Shown: in pieces, positions 63,576 through 64,000 of the stretch
Layout of the letters: each line of letters begins with the position of its first letter
Position numbering within the stretch: position 1 is the stretch's first letter
Assembly (NCBI RefSeq): GCF_002239585.1
Contig: NZ_NDFH01000003.1
Location: 992,001 to 1,056,000, forward strand
DNA: 64,000 nt
Direction of reading: 5' to 3'
Source: Psychromonas sp. CD1
GTDB taxonomy: Bacteria; Pseudomonadota; Gammaproteobacteria; Enterobacterales; Psychromonadaceae
Program-made: the position numbers and the translations under genes
The notes under the pieces: generated by a model
What the model saw: only the letters and a program-made list of their open reading frames with translations
What the model was told of the DNA's origin: nothing
Database searches by the model: none

Positions 63576-64000
63576 TTAACTCGCCATAATCGCTTCAATT
63601 TCATCAATACTCTTTGGTACACCCGCAGTTAATACTTGCGCGCCCGTTTCTGTTACAACAACATCATCTTCAATACGGATACCAATACCTTGCCAATATT
63701 TATCAACATTTGCATCAACACTCACATATAAACCTGGTTCTATCGTTATTACCATACCCGCTTCTAACAATCGCGAATCTTCAAAACTTCCATAGTCACC
63801 CACATCATGCACATCCAAACCAATATAATGACCAATACCATGCATATAAAAGGCTTTAATGGCATCATTTTCAATTAACGTTTGCACATCACCACGTAAG
63901 AGGCCCAACGCAACGAGACCTTCTACAAATTGTTGCACAACCTGTTTATTAATATCTCTTAACGCAACACCTGGCTTAACGGAACTTATCGCACGCGTTT
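63576..64000 (-). CDS. pepP: Xaa-Pro aminopeptidase, C-terminal part (cut by window edge)
   Basis: The last 141 codons of aminopeptidase P, which removes the N-terminal residue before proline. The metal-binding blocks of the pita-bread fold are seen: MHGIGHYIGLDVHDVGDYG (His ligands), ITIEPGLYV (Glu) and GIGIRIEDDVVVTETG (Glu). The frame is open to the right edge. The pepP-ubiH-ubiI order matches E. coli. Confidence 0.95.
   Translation of the reverse strand, partial: TRAISSVKPGVALRDINKQVVQQFVEGLVALGLLRGDVQTLIENDAIKAFYMHGIGHYIGLDVHDVGDYGSFEDSRLLEAGMVITIEPGLYVSVDANVDKYWQGIGIRIEDDVVVTETGAQVLTAGVPKSIDEIEAIMAS

Overview
The window is an AT-rich chromosomal segment from a marine-type gammaproteobacterium. 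The rpsB-tsf, map and glnD block, the polar-type flagellar and chemotaxis genes (flrABC, fliF-J, cheZAB, motCD, a ParA ATPase), the ccm cluster, cmk-rpsA-ihfB-lapAB-pyrF, fabV and pepP-ubiH-ubiI fit the Vibrionales/Alteromonadales neighbourhood. A Psychromonas-like organism is my best guess, as an inference from gene content and base composition only.

Layout. 1-5.5 kb: translation and nitrogen housekeeping (tsf, rpsB on the minus strand; map, glnD on the plus strand). 5.5-6.4 kb: debris of an ABC transporter split by a 300-bp internally deleted IS3-family element. 6.4-11.5 kb: flagellar regulators flrC, flrB, flrA (minus) and fliS-flaI (plus), with a sigma-54 promoter before flrB and a perfect 78-bp tandem duplication before flrA. 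11.6-21.1 kb: a DJ-1 protein and a sugar island (DUF2264, GH105, kduI, mannose-family PTS IID/IIC/IIB, agaS, kbaZ) that looks built to import and split unsaturated-uronate/amino-sugar disaccharides such as chondroitin fragments. 21.1-22.6 kb: a gene-poor stretch with a 7-bp repeat, candidate operators and a decayed glycosyltransferase. 22.6-27 kb: fliD, flaG and a large flagellin with tandem sigma-28 promoters. 27.1-39.9 kb: a plus-strand block (ccmB' to ccmI, mlaA, cmk, rpsA, ihfB, lapA, lapB, pyrF, a MaoC-type dehydratase). 39.9-52.3 kb: minus-strand chemotaxis and basal-body genes. 52.4-64 kb: a PAS chemoreceptor, kdsD, an AraC regulator, a DMT exporter, an AGAT-type amidinotransferase, tRNA-Pro(GGG), fabV, ubiI, ubiH and partial pepP.

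The most striking thing is how the flagellar/chemotaxis region is broken. The 12.8-kb ccm-to-dehydratase block is bounded by a perfect 65-bp inverted repeat that carries a sigma-28 promoter. A gene is truncated exactly at each repeat: ccmB has lost its N-terminal half and a CheW-domain gene has lost its C-terminus. Flipping the block would bring che and ccm back together in the order known from relatives, but the rest of the CheW-domain gene, cheW and ccmA would still be missing. This is the footprint expected of an inversion through staggered breaks with loss at one end, or of a misassembly. Separately, fliJ abuts cheZ (no fliK to cheY), fliF has lost its N-terminal leader and fliE, and flrABC is detached from the basal-body genes. 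Together these suggest a flagellar supercluster that has been cut up, either because motility is decaying or because the missing blocks moved elsewhere.
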